A stretch of DNA of 64,000 nucleotides from contig CM033396.1 in NCBI GenBank assembly GCA_019426215.1, positions 26,179,101 to 26,243,100 of the forward strand. Reading direction: 5' to 3'. The position numbers and the translations under genes were made by a program. Positions 12,856 to 25,900 of this stretch are shown here, piece by piece (positions within the stretch are counted from its first letter, which is position 1; every line of letters starts with the position of its first letter). Origin of the DNA: Buddleja alternifolia (taxonomy: Eukaryota > Streptophyta > Magnoliopsida > Lamiales > Scrophulariaceae). The notes beneath the pieces were generated by a model. The model did not search any database. It was not told the DNA's origin and worked only from the letters and a program-made list of their open reading frames with translations.

Positions 12856-14438
12856 TTGGTGATTAAAATAAAAATTAACACTATATATATACACATATGA
12901 AAAAAAATATCTATATTTATATCTATATATATATATACATATTGCGGTTCATAAAAAACTTAAAATCGAACCCTATTGCAAAATTATGATTTTTTTAGAC
13001 TTAACCCGAGACTGACCCATCAAATCGTCAAACCGCTATTTATGTTGCGATTTGGGTTGGCCCCTCCAATTGGGGCGGTCTAACGGTTTGGTTAAACATC
13101 CCTACTTTCCATCTTATAATCGAAATCACAGTTACATTACCCACTAATTGGTGTAATTATATTTGCCCACAAAATGCACCTGTCTATAATTTAGTATATT
13201 TTTATGATCAAAATCTCGGAGGATACTAAATGTAATTTTGCAAATAACAAAGAATTAAATGTAATGTTAAGAACATCCAAGGAGGATTATAATGTTGAAT
13301 ACATATAAGAGGGGTGAATGTAAAATTTAAGTAGTGTTTTCTAATTGTAAGAACTTATAGGAACTACATTTAATTTATTACCTGAGATCGCTTCTGCCAA
13401 CACCAACCTAGCTAGTCAATTTGAAAAACCATAACGTCAACACTTCATCCTCACAAATAGTCTATCTGCATCCTCTGCTTCTTCAATCTACCAACCTATC
13501 TCTATACCGGCATACTCTAATACTTCGCTCCTTCTTTCTTTCTTTACATTTTGTTATTTATTTTTGATGAAACAAAAAAGAGAGTGTCAGTGATGGTGAC
13601 CAAAGCAACCTCCGCTACTCAATGTTCGGACTCTCGTGTTCATCAACGAATATATCAGACCAACTGAACAACCAGCGTAAGCACTGGTCCAGTCAGAGTA
13701 GCACCACTAAAGGTAAATATAATTCCAGAAATCGGCTGTTTCAGTCAAGATTTGTACTCATGACCTCGACAATACTAAACCACTTGAGAGTAAGCTTGAA
13801 ACCACTTGACCACCACCCGGTGAATAGATGGTAATTGTAATGTTTAATTTTTGTTAGGCTGATACATATAATGGTTCATATGTAATTTCGATGATAAACT
13901 ACGTATAAATTCTGTTTCAAATATCAAGTAATAAATTACATATGACCCCCTATAAGTTTTTACAATTACAAAATACAATGTTAATATTATAATCTCCCTG
14001 CTCGTATGTTCTTAACATTACATGTTAGCCTTTTCTTGTTTGCAAAATTACATTTTAAACCCCCATTGGAAATGTGGGCATTTTTGAAAGTTCACTAAAC
14101 ATTTTATGATGACATCAGAATTTTGCGGATCTGGAAGTGGGGGGGGGGGGGGGGGGGGGCGCGGCGTAAAAGTAATAACACAACTTACAGGGCAAGCTAA
14201 TTATAATTTCAAGTATAAGATGAGTGATATGTATAATTACTAATAACACATATTAGCAGTGGGTTCGGGTGTAATTATCTCTATACTTTATTGGATAATA
14301 AAGTTAAACTATTTTTGAAATTTTGACTATATAATATTTCAAATTTAAAAATATTTGTTTACATAAATTATTTTAACAAGATCACATCATTTCCGTGCAA
14401 GACTTGGATACACGACATTACAGTAAGTTGTTCATCCT
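12856..14438. other. Intergenic stretch with poly-G run, no gene seen
   Basis: AT-rich sequence with a (TA)n tract near 12915–12945, low-complexity segments and a run of about 18 G at roughly 14141–14159. A SINE-like piece is listed separately. I found no coding region with a recognisable product. Confidence 0.5.
13745..13835 (-). repeat. tRNA-related (SINE-like) fragment
   Basis: On the minus strand this reads CACCGGGTGGTGGTCAAGTG, then another GTGGTTTAGTATTGTCGAGG block and GTCATGAGTACAAATC. That resembles a tRNA-derived SINE head: a GTCAAGTGGT-type A box followed by a degenerate B box. No poly-A or T tail or target duplication was identified, so this is a weak call. Confidence 0.35.
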
Positions 14439-14510
14439 AGGGCTATGGCGGCTCAATGGAACAAATTGGGAGATTGATGGATTAAACTTAACACGGATGG
14501 GTCGAGTAAA
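14439..14510 (+). pseudogene. Short relic of a LINE-type RNase H domain
   Basis: Starting at 14478 one frame reads WIKLNTDGSSK, which matches the start of the RNase H domain found at the end of plant LINE polyproteins (W.KLNTDGS, with the first catalytic Asp). No further domain follows, because stops and unrelated sequence come next. It is probably a decayed fragment; a chance match is possible given the short length. Confidence 0.4.
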
Positions 14511-14973
14511 CTTAACAGAACTATTTTTCAATAAAAAACAAAAACAAAATGCAGGGACTAGTTATGCTAAAAAAAGTGAATTTGAAATTACTTTTTTCTC
14601 CTTATTTAGGTTCTTATAAGATCTGTGTGACCCATGATAAAAAATTATCGGCCCGGGTTTGTCGGGTTAGGGTATCCCCTCGGTCTAGAATTGAAAAAAA
14701 AAACATGGTTATATACATACCACTACCAACAACAGCCAATCTTAGCAGGCATGAAAACCTCAGCTGTACATCAAATGGAATCCCAATCATACTCCATATT
14801 TGAGAATTTTATTTGTTTTGATTGTACACAAAGAAAGTTGAGAATCAAAAGAGAGAATAGAATTATACACTTGATAACCATGACTGATTGCAAAAACACC
14901 TAATTTGTTTACAACCTGCCCCTCTACATACCTTCCATCACCAAAATTATGTGAAACTTGTCTATCATCATCA

Positions 14974-17900
14974 TCATCTGCGACGGAACCTGAAATGCAT
15001 GGACCAGCCAATGGAGGATCGAAAGAACACATTGATGAATCTCCGAGAAGAGGCCCTATGAGCCTCTTCCTTATTCTTTTTCCTCCTTGATGAATTAAAT
15101 GAAGTATCAAATGATATGGGGCCAATTTGAGATGCATCAAGAGGGTGGCCGACTGCTCCATCCTGATGTGGTGGTGGGAATTTTTCGCTCTTGCTCTTCG
15201 CTTTACCATCTGACGTTATTCTCAACCTCTGTAAGAGATATAAATTGCTTGATTACAGAATTATAGGTCAAATCACATCACCATATCATCATATCAAACA
15301 TTGTCTTTGAATGATAACAAGAAAGCTTTTCTGGCTGAGTATGACATGTTAATGAAATCTGTTAACAATAAGCAAATGACACTCGCCTGACGTATCACAT
15401 GATCCAGTCACATTCGTTAAGCCAAATGGATGAGTTAAAAAATAGAGAAAATTTAAAAACAAATTCAGGACTAAGTCGGGTCTTCTTCGGATTTCTAAAA
15501 ATTATCTTTTAGTGTTTGGAAAATACAATGCATGACTAGGGCAAAATACTATAGATGCAAGATACAAAAGAGGAGTCAATGCTTCTTTTATGCCATTTTT
15601 CACCTGTGAAATTTGAGTTAACCCACTTCATTTGTGGGCTCTATGTGATTGAATATTCCTTTCAAACATGAGTTCTAGACAAGGTAATGAACGTATGAAT
15701 CTATTTTATTTGCGATTCTGTTTGAATCTAGAAAGAATACAGAAATAGACTAACACTCCGCGTAGAACTCAAAAGAAACAGAAACCCTTGTAGCATCACC
15801 ATAATGTAGAACTAACAAGTCGTTTTGGTCAGTGTTTACTAGGCAATAGAAAAGATCCAAAAGTCCATCTATTTTCATTTCTTCGGAATGCAGCAATAAA
15901 AATATATGGAGAATTCCTAAGGAATTATGGGAGAATGAAAAGAAAGGTTGAACGTACATCTAAATTTGTTTGGAGCTCTGCGTTAGCTTCTGGAGCTGGA
16001 ACTGCACGGTTGACCATGTCACGTGCTCTAGTTCTTCTATTACCACCCATGCTGTGAGGTTTCACGCCTAAACCTTGTCGCCTATATAGGTATGACAAAT
16101 GTTAGCACATTATTAAGTATTGGGGAGCAGTTACAACAGAAAGTGGAAAAATAAAGGCACCTTCTGGCTGCTTCATCTCTCAATTTTATATCCATTTCCT
16201 TGCTAGGAGGAAATTTAGGTAACCTTGATGGATCACAGGCATACGGTTCAGCAGTAAAAAACTGGTCATAAATATAAATCTCAAATTCAGTAAGAAAAAC
16301 TTCCACTACAATTATCAAGGATGCTCATGTTCAAACATGATCATATGCACAAACATAAGTTAAAACTTTAACTCGTTATACAAAATTTAGCACCAAATAT
16401 CTTGAAAGTTATATTGCATATAGTTTTCATTAGGTGTACGAGCCAAAAGCATACGGACAGATGAAGATTACTTACTTCAGTATTCAATGCTGTAGTGGCA
16501 GTGCCTCTTGAATCAGGATCAATTGCAAGAAGAGTTTCTACCAGAGAAATAGCAGGTGAAGGAAAGTCCTTAAACGTCTCCACTATGCAACGTTTATAAG
16601 GTTGCTGAGGTTTATAAAGAGTAGCATTTGGTAATCTGGATTTCTTCCAGTATTCCTCTGTTGGAGAACCGCATAATTTAAATATCTTGTGTAGTTGCTC
16701 AACCTATGGAGCAAAATAGAAGTATGAGCTTTAGAATCGGAAAAATACCTATATCATAAGCTAAAGTTTAAAAAGCCGAAATATGTCATCATATCAAGAA
16801 AAACATCAAACTAGTGTTCAGCACGAGGTTTTTATCATACTTTATCAATCCGAAAAGTATAGCTCCATTTTTGCCACAATACAAAGTCAAAATGTTATCT
16901 TTGATCTAGCTTGTTACATTGTCTCTCTCTCTCTGTCTTCTTTCTCTCTTTAAACTTTTAATATTACCAAACTTCCAGACTTAATATCTTTTGTATTACT
17001 AATAATGCTCAATTAGATTGATTTGTTTTCTTTTGACTCAATAAGTACTATTATACTTAGATTAGTCGTGAGTTCAATCGTTTACAAAACCAACAAACCT
17101 ATTATTTAGAGCCGTAGGAAGTATAAAATTAATATGCAGCTAAAAGACTTTTTAAAAAACGGCATCTCCACGGAGGAGGCAACCTCTTATCTGAGCACAT
17201 ATTTTGTAGGATCAACAGAAAAGTCCAAAAGTAGCTATAAACAACGAAGACCTAAATAGAAGTACCTCTGTTCGCCCCCGCAATATTGGCTTCCCAGCGA
17301 GCAACTCTGCCAGAATACAGCCAGCACTCCACAAGTCAACACCAACACCATAATAAGTGACCCCTAACAAAAGCTCAGGAGGTCGGTACCATAAGGTTAC
17401 AACGCGACTTGTCATTGGTTTTCTGCGTTCAGGATCAAAAAAAGAAGCTAACCCGAAATCAGCTATTTTCAAGATTCCTTCATTGTTGATTAGCAAATTA
17501 GAGCACTTAATATCGCGATGTAGGACACCATTGTTGTGGCAGTGCTCTAGACCTGAAAGTAATTGTTTCATGTAGCATTTCACCTGCATCAGGAAACATA
17601 AATATCACTAAATAACTTAAATATAGATGAGTGGAGCAGGACAACAAATCATAGAATCATATTGTTTATGACAAATTTTAGCCAGTCGTTTACAAGCAGA
17701 AATTAGTTTATGGGTTTCTCATATTTATGATGTTGAAGGCAACATGTTATCGGGTTTAAGTGAATATAAATCTTGCATATTGAACAATTAATCAGATGCT
17801 ACTTGCATTGCAAAATGTTGAAGCAGAAGACTTAGACGGTGTCCTTCAAACTTGCAAAAGATTCCAGTATCTTTTAAACTGGTGAACATTCACAAGTTCA

Positions 17901-19766
17901 GCATTAAGAGAACATTGTATGCTTTAACAAATACACATGATTTAATTTTAAACAGTATTGTACTGCACATGACATATAGAGCACTGCAATTTGAATCAGG
18001 ATGTTATTGTCACTTCAAGCAAACAAAACTTGTCCCACAACCAGGCTTGCACTCCACCTAAATTAAAATGAACAAAATAAAGATTTCAAAACAAATTTTT
18101 TGACATGCATTTGCAAGCATAATCAACATAAATTAGGTAATATTCCTCTTCTAGTCTTCTTTATCATTTGCAAGGGAAGTTAGCAAATTGCTAAACACTT
18201 AAGATGGTTAATCAAATTGCTCGATCTATGTCATATTCCCCCAGTAGAGTCCTAAAAACCAGTAGAAAAGAAGCAATTCACTTCCACCAAAGAAAATAAG
18301 CAAGCTTTTAACGAGGCAACGGTTCATTCACATTGCTAGTGCAATGTGAAGTCCCTTCCGTTCCAGTCTAATAACCACTAAACAATACAGCAGTGTGTAC
18401 CAAAACCTTCACGGTTTGGAACGATGACTAAGACATGTCAATCAGTAGCATCCAAAAAGCACAAGACCCAAAGAACAAGTGGACTAATGTGACCATATAA
18501 TCCAAATCTGTTGGCCTCTAGACAAAAGTCAGAACATTTGAAAAGTTCTACAATCTCCTTTGTTACAAGCTAAATGTTATCTCAATGCCAGCCACACAAT
18601 ACATAACCCTGAAAGGCACACGTCCAAGAAACATAGTAAAAGAAGAAACATGTGCAAATCTAACCAACTATTTAAGACATTTTGCATCCCATCAAACATA
18701 TCAAAACTATTAAAAATAAACAAAAAGGATGCGCTTTTTCTTTTTTCTTATTTTTTTTTCCCTTCAAAACTTACTCACCTGTGGCTCAGTGAACTTGACA
18801 CTTTGAAAAGCAGCAAGGCCAGCAAGATCATGCTCCATATACTCAAAAACAAGGTAAAGACTGCTAGACATCCTCGAAATAACGAGACCTTCAAGCTTAA
18901 TTACATTGGGATGATTCAGCCGTCTCAACACAAGTATTTCTCGTGCTATAAACCTCACTGTCTCTGCCTCTAAGTTATCAAATCTTACTTTCTTCAGCGC
19001 CACCACCTTCCCCGTGATCAAGTCCCGAGCCTTGTACACATTGCTATACGTCCCTTGCCCAATCTACACAACAAAGCCACCAACACAAGCCCCCAAACAT
19101 TCAGAATTGATTCAAGAATCTAAACACATATGCACCTTTCAAACTGGGAAGAGAAATCTATCTAAATATGAGAATAATAGGGGTGTGTTTTGTAGTGTTG
19201 TACTGAGGATATTTAGAAATTGGTGCTTCAATTGAAATCAAATTATAAACTGTTCACGTTACACACCCACTCAATCACCCCAATATAATTGCATAAGCCA
19301 TGTGACTGAAAAGTCATGCATTCATGTATTGTACCTTTCTAATCAATGAAGGTACGTTTCCCCTGACATTAAAGATAAACAAAATGTAGGCGCCGAGCTG
19401 AGGGACCCGAAAAATCTATGCTAGATCAGGTTCAAATGTATTTAGTGTCAATATCTCTCACAGTAAAGCATACCATCAAACAGAATTGTCTTCACACATA
19501 CATAATTGTCCGTCTAACATAAAATTACCCATGATTACCTTGTCAAGTTTCTCGAAAGTGTTAGCACGGCGGGGTTTCCAGTCCTTGATGACGTTTCCGG
19601 CGACTTCAAGCAGCCACGACGGCCACCCTTCTGGCCGGACGGCGACGCCTTTTCTCATCTGAAACTCCGGTGGCTCCGCCGGTGCAGGAAACTGATGGAT
19701 GTTGTGATCGGAATCCCGCGGCCGTTGATCATTTTTGGGCTTCCTCTTACGGAGAAGACACCCCAT
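14974..19766 (-). CDS. CDK-like serine/threonine kinase (At1g54610/IBS1-like)
   Basis: Plant CDK-like kinase of the group with a cysteine-containing N-terminus and a long C-terminal tail. Seven exons join in phase: 19766–19539, 19063–18779, 17583–17266, 16703–16476, 16261–16161, 16081–15958 and 15228–14974 (stop TGA), giving 512 residues. The MGC start was chosen over an in-frame ATG six codons upstream because MGCLLRKRKP is a typical myristoylation/palmitoylation N-terminus in this group. Kinase features: glycine loop IGQGTYSNV (77–85), VVALKK with Lys100, Glu118 in VRFIAREI (the PSTAIRE position), HRDIKCSNLL (193–202), DFGLASFF (213–220), TLWYRPPELLLG and LWSAGCILAELLAGKPI. EYWKKSRLP and FFTAEPYACDPSRLPKFPPS are typical of the group. 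The tail has the basic SSRRKKNKEE and SSRRFI..FFRSSIGWSM blocks. A cyclin partner and substrate cannot be read from sequence. The tail ends soon after the SSIG motif. Confidence 0.94.
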
Positions 19767-20307
19767 AACCATAACCACAACCAAACAGTTATTCAGTCAA
19801 AACTCTTTTAAGCTGCATCCCCATTTCATTTCATTTTAAACCACTACGAAACAAAACTCATCTGAAGAAGAAGAAAGAATCTTTTAGAAAGAACAAATCT
19901 ACATTTATTACTTTACACAGCGAGTGGGTGTGTGTGGGTGTGTGTGTGTTTTGAACTAAATTCCAATGAGGCCCAGATTCAGTCGAAAACATTTATACTA
20001 TTGAAAAATCACAAAAGAAGAAGAAGAAAAAGAAAGAGTAGTCAATTCAGTAGACAAAACCAAACAGTAGTTAAAGAAATAGAGACAGAAGTCTAGGGAA
20101 AAGTAATACCAATTCCAGTCTGACTCTGTGATGGAGCATTTATTGCTCTGTGTGTGTGTGAGAGAGTTTGTGTTTGAAAATTCAGCTCTGGTAATTTATT
20201 TATTTAATCGGGTAAAAATTGACTCCGTATATAACATTATACTTATTATATATATATTTTTTTGTTTACTACAGTATTTCGGATATTATCGGACTAATTT
20301 CGTACAC

Positions 20308-20388
20308 TTGGCCTGGTGGGTGAGTCTCCCAACAGACGAGACCTTGCTTAAGTAGAATTTGCTTACCACTTGAACCAACCCCCATTGA
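20308..20388 (-). repeat. SINE-like tRNA-derived fragment
   Basis: The minus strand reads GGGGGTTGGTTCAAGTGGTA (A-box-like), followed by AGCAAATTCTACTTAAGCAA, GGTCTCGTCTGTTGGGAGAC and TCACCCACCAGGCCAAGTG. This layout is seen in plant tRNA-derived SINEs. The piece is probably truncated; I found no clear tail or target duplication. Confidence 0.45.
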
Positions 20389-21542
20389 TTACTTATTATA
20401 TGTAATTATATATTTGTATGACAGTCAGAATAAATTTATGGTGTATCGAAAATAATGATCCTGATGCATTCAAACAACCCTTCCCCACCTATTTATTTGG
20501 TGCATGGGACATTAAGAACATTATTCTTAGTGCACCGTAGACTTTGTTCAAGACCGTGTGTACTTGGTAATATTGATGTCAGATAAAAAAGTGGAAAGAG
20601 TATTTTATGCTGGATTCTGGAGTAGTGAAAAGGGAAGATGAGTTGATAAAAAAAGAATTTCGCCTTTTTCCTTTCTTTGAAATTTCCAGTTGAATCCGTT
20701 TATATATATAATTATTTGGGATAAATTGGAAAGTACGGTGTAACATTCTTGGTTAGTACCCGAATCTATATTGGATTTTTAGGAGTCATGGATATATTGC
20801 TTTAAGTGGCCAAAGAGACCTTGCTCTATTCAAAAAGTTTTGGGTTTTGTAATTCAACTAACGTAGCTCCGTGCACCATATGATACTAATTATGTAGAGA
20901 TCAATAATAATAAATTATATATATATATATTTTTTATATGACTTATTTATTTATAACCTATAACGTAAAAGATTTTATTCATTTTAATGATTATCGTCAA
21001 AAAATCTTTTACATGAGTGTCAAATTATATTATTTAACTTTAAGAATATAATACATAATTGATGAATTTAGTAACATAAATATTTAACAATAAATGATTA
21101 ACAATTATTAATAAGAGAAATAAATAGAAAATATTTTTTTATTTGAATTTAAATTATGCTGGTAACTATCTTATTTTTAATTCTTAAATTTGACTATTTT
21201 GGATAAAAAATGATAACTACTTGTATTCATAATCAATATAAAAAATGTAAATAATTACTTATGCAACACAAGAGTTCAATTAGACTATCTACATATGTGT
21301 TTATTTTGATACCCTTAAAAGTTGTGTTTTATTATATGCAGGTACATTCATTTTTTATTTACTAATTAATAGTTAATTATATTTTTTTACTAATTATTAA
21401 TACTAATTGATGATTAATATTCAGAATGTATTTATATATATGTAGCAGATTCGCAAAATAATAAATATTGTAAGTAGTTAACTTTGTGCTTATTTGCCTA
21501 TGGAGTTTCTTTTAATAGTACGTAGCAATATTTTGAATAGTT

Positions 21543-21803
21543 TTTTGGAAAAATTACACACAGACCTCCTCATTTTAATTATCAAAAAACACCTCTCACT
21601 TTTTGGAAAGTACCAACACACCTCTTAAAGGGTTTGTTTGTAAAGTTTATAGGGGGTAAAATTGTAAGAATTTTAAAATACACAAGAAGGTATAATTATA
21701 AAAAATGCCTTAATACGAGGAAAAATCTATGTAATTTCTAAAAAAGGGTAGGGCATTTTTATAATCAAACAATAAGAAAGGGGGTCTGTCTACCTTTCTT
21801 CTA
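21543..21803. mobile_element. Small inverted-repeat element (MITE-like)
   Basis: The left end (ACAGACCTCCTCATTTTAAT) and the reverse complement of the right end (ACAGACCCCCTTTCTTATTG) align imperfectly over roughly 50 bases. The inner part is non-coding and AT-rich. No confident target duplication was found; this is inferred from the imperfect terminal symmetry. Confidence 0.45.
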
Positions 21804-22164
21804 GCTTTTAAGAACATTAATATAAATCCAATTTGCTATTACTTTCATGTAGATTAATCTTTTAAATTTTTTAATTAATCTTCTAAAAATTAATTGTATT
21901 GACGTTTTAGAGAATTAAAGAATTCTAATTTTTTTCTGTAGAATTATTTTCTTAATTTCTATTATTTGTTTTCGCCCGTAATCGATCGGTTCTTAGGTCT
22001 GCCGTAAGGGACATTAACTTTTTGGCGTACCCATTTTAAGCTTGGTAGGTTGTTTGCATATTGTCGTAGCTACGAATGAGGATGGGGACAAGGTAACTTA
22101 CAAGACATGCCATTACAACCTTATACTTCAAGTGCTATTTTAATTTTATACTCTATTCACTCCA

Positions 22165-22180
22165 CACATATATAGATATA
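22165..22180 (+). promoter_or_regulatory. Candidate TATA box of the pectinesterase gene
   Basis: ACATATATAGATATA lies about 60–70 bases before the ATG at 22237, in a spacing that would leave a short 5' UTR. It is followed by CAACTTATAACATCTCATTC, typical of a plant leader. The site is predicted from motif and position only. Confidence 0.45.
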
Positions 22181-22236
22181 CTCCAACTTATAACATCTCA
22201 TTCTTCCCATTTTTTTCCTCCAATTACAAAAGAAAA

Positions 22237-22958
22237 ATGAGCCCTAAAGTAATTTGTGTTTCTATTTTCTTTGCTATTATTGCAACCTTAGCATCCACAA
22301 ATTTCTTCACTCAACAACTATTCTTGAAAAACCTTGCCTTTTTCACCCCTCAAACATTCTCCTCCTTACCCCTTATAATTCCCATACCAATTTCGCATAA
22401 CCATCACCATAGGCGTCATCATCCCGATGAAAAAAAGACAACAAAATCAATATGTGATGATTTTCCATCTGATTTCCCTCCACCTGACACTAATACGACG
22501 TCTGTTTTCTGCGTAGATTCTAATGGATGTTGCAATTTTACCACTGTACAAGCAGCAGTCGATGCAGTTGGCGCTTTGAATCCAAAAAGGACCGTAATTT
22601 GGATCAACAATGGAATTTATTTGTGAGTTCCATTAGTCTCTATATAATTAACTTGCATGCACAATTTAAACTTTTGTTTATAATATAGGTATTTCTAATT
22701 GTAAAAAATGTATGTATGATAACATTTTTGTGAAATAATTACAGTGAAAAAGTGATGGTTCCAAGAAACAAGAGTAATATAACATTTCAAGGGCAAGGGT
22801 ATACATCAACTGCAATAGTGTGGAATGACACGGCCAACTCCGCACATGGGACATTCTATAGTGGTTCAGTTCAAGTTTTTGCACCCAATTTCATTGCCAA
22901 AAACATAAGTTTCATGGTTGGTATATGTATATTATAATTAATGATAATGTATTACATG

Positions 22959-22993
<35 letters not shown>

Positions 22994-25900
22994 ATAATAA
23001 TAAGATGAAATATTGATTCATATATGATTTGATTTGTATATGATCATCAGAATGTGGCTCCAATTCCAGGGCCAGGAGCGGTTGGAGCACAAGCCGTAGC
23101 GATTAGGATATCGGGGGACTCAGCTGCGTTTTGGGGTTGTGGTTTCTTTGGGGCGCAGGACACTCTACACGACGATAGGGGTCGACATTACTTCAAGGAT
23201 TGCTATATTCAAGGTTCCATTGACTTCATTTTTGGGAATGCCAAATCATTTTATGAGGTAATAATTAATCATGACTACTTACACAACTAGTCGACTAAAA
23301 CATTTGTGAAATTCTACTCTTAAAATGATATAAGTAAGACTTTTGGCAAAAACAACTTTTTGGTACTTTATCTTGGTGTATTCGCAATTTTGGTACTTTA
23401 ATGTGAGGGGTGGCAATTTAGGTACAGTAATGATACTAAAATTGACAATTTGAGTACAATTTGCCGGAAATTGCTGATATGGCGCCAAATAATACAGGAA
23501 ATTGCTGACGTGGCTGCCGGAAAATGTTAAAATTGGGAATTTTTGAAAATTGAAGGGCAAATTGATGATGTGGCGCCAAGTGTATAATGGGTTGGTGACA
23601 TGGCGGCCAAAAGAAAAAATATTGAAATCTTTTGCTATCAATGGGATTTGAACCATGACCTTAGGGATAAAAACTTTTACTCCCACCACTCCACCACAAC
23701 ACACATGTCAATTTATTCACCTTCTGTTTAATTACTTATAAGCATTTTTATTTCTGACATACAAATATATGAATAAACTAATTATAATTATTTACATAGA
23801 TTATATTTAATATAATTGAATATTTTATAATAAATCGTTGATAAACTAATTATATATTCGACATATATATATATATATCGAATATTAATATCAGTAATTA
23901 ACTATATATGTCGAATATATATTTATTTTTTACTATAAAATCTGCAATTAGATTAATAATTATCTATGTGAATAATTATGTAATTATATATTTGACATAT
24001 ATAATTAAAATTTTCATGGAAAAATATTTTAGTTATATGATTACTTATTAACTAAAATATACAATTAATATTGAAAAATATATGATAAATTATTGATAAA
24101 AATATATTTACAGAAAACAAATTTTTTGGAAAAAAATATATAACTGAAAAAATAATTTACACAAATTATATATTAGAATATTCAATTATATGGTAATTTA
24201 TCAACTGAAATATATTATTATTAATAATTAATGTAAATGTATTAATATTAATAATTAATATAAATAAATAATTTTTTTAAACTCATTAAATGCTTAAATA
24301 TATATTTTTTAAATCTTTATATGTATTTCTAATATAGATATATTTTATTAAATATTTTTAACGAATGTTTTTTATGTTAAAAAGAAAATTACTTTAGAGA
24401 ATAATATCAACTAAATGAAAGTAAATAAATATACAAGGTGGCATGTGGTGTAGCGGTGGGAGTGCTAAATTTTAGCTCAAAAGTCATGGGTTTAAACCTC
24501 ATTTGAAGCAAAATTTTACACTTTGTCCAATTGGTTGCCTTGTCACCAATTTATTATCTAGTTGGATGCCACATCATCAATTTTCCTTCAAATCAGAAAA
24601 ATCCCCAAATTTTGATGTCACATGCCTAGCATGTGACAATTTCCGGTCAATTTTCAATTTTTCGACCATATTTGTATTCAAATTGCCAATTTTTGTATCA
24701 TTATTGTACCAAAATTGCCACTCTCTCACATTAAAGTACCAAAATTGGGAACAAACCAAGATAAAGTACCAAAAAGTTGTTTTTGCCCAAGACTTTTTGT
24801 GCAAAATGCAAAACGTGTTTGAATATATCATATGTACATAGTTGCAATGTTTGATCAATTGAGTTGATTGACTAGACAAATAATTTGAGAAAACTCATTG
24901 TCGTTTCTAAATGAAATTCCAATAGTATTTGTTTTTTAAAATTAGAATTTTGTTTTGTGAAGATGCATGATGTGTAGACTTTCGGCTCGTTTGAAAATTA
25001 GGGCGTAGCTAGACTTTGAAAATTTGAATTGTTGTTTAATTCTTAAAATAATTTTACAAAAATTCCAATGCTTTATTGGAAGTGATATATTTTGGGATTC
25101 AGATAAATCAATTCTTGTAAATTATTTCATTTTCGTCAATCAACCTTTTCACATATCCTTTCTTTTATTATTTTTTAAGCAGACGAAACATGTTTTCAGA
25201 CTGAAATATGCGACTAAAACCAAACATAGTCTTAATTCCTTGAAAGCATTAAATTGTGGTCATAGAATTTGAGTGGCAACTTTGTCATGCACATTGCATG
25301 ACATATATGCTGTATTTTTGTCATTCATGCTATATTAGGATGAGGGTTAATTGTCCTTTTATCCTTAAAATTTTTTGGGATTTGAAATATCAAAACAGAC
25401 GCAATCATTCGTATAATTAGTGAGACCGCTGTTATACTCTGAGTCCTGGAAGTTCTTAAGAATATATAACTCAACTTGCATCAACTTGCTTGAAATGCAA
25501 CTTAAATATCAATATTTTCCTCATCTCCTCATGAACGTACATGCATATATATATGTACTACAGAATTGCCATATAACTTCAATAGCCAGCCCGGTGGCAG
25601 CAGGTGCAAGAGTCATAAACGGCGTCGTTACCGCGCATGGCCGGGCTTCCAAAGATGAGAATAGCGGCTTTGCTTTCATAAATTGTACTATAGGAGGGAC
25701 TGGAAGGATATGGCTAGGACGAGCCTGGAGACCTTTCTCCACAGTTGTGTTTTCATTCACAAATATGTCCGACATTATTGCCCCTGAGGGATGGAATGAT
25801 TTTAACGATCCCACCAGAGATCAGTGAGTCGTCTATCAAATCACTAATTCACATGCCTCCAGGCTCCACCTTCTAATACACTATTTATTATTTATTTTTT

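Larger units (their letters stand above)
19767..22164. other. Divergent intergenic region between kinase and pectinesterase genes
   Basis: About 2.4 kb of upstream sequence shared by two divergent genes. Near the kinase it holds a GT microsatellite (about 19926–19950) and GA-rich sequence, then a further GTGTGTG tract near 20151. Farther on it is AT-rich. A SINE-like piece and a small inverted-repeat element are listed separately. No extra gene is seen. Confidence 0.5.
23336..24797. mobile_element. Non-autonomous Mutator-like element in pectinesterase intron 3
   Basis: The element is 23345–24788 (1444 bp), flanked by the 9-bp direct repeat AAGACTTTT at 23336–23344 and 24789–24797. Its ends are long imperfect inverted repeats. 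The left one starts GGCAAAAACAACTTTTTGGT and the right one is its complement ending AGTTGTTTTTGCCC; both contain CAATTTTGGTACTTTAATGT-type sequence. The 9-bp duplication and long TIRs are typical of Mutator-like elements. The centre is very AT-rich with no transposase. The host splice sites lie well outside it. Confidence 0.87.

Noticed and set aside
14787..15209. 140-codon minus-strand frame overlapping the last kinase exon
   Set aside because: The other frame continues the conserved kinase tail in phase with the upstream exon; this one mostly lies in the 3' UTR.
23641..24502. Functional tRNA genes
   Set aside because: Only box-like motifs remain; no full cloverleaf can be drawn and they are paired arms of a transposon.
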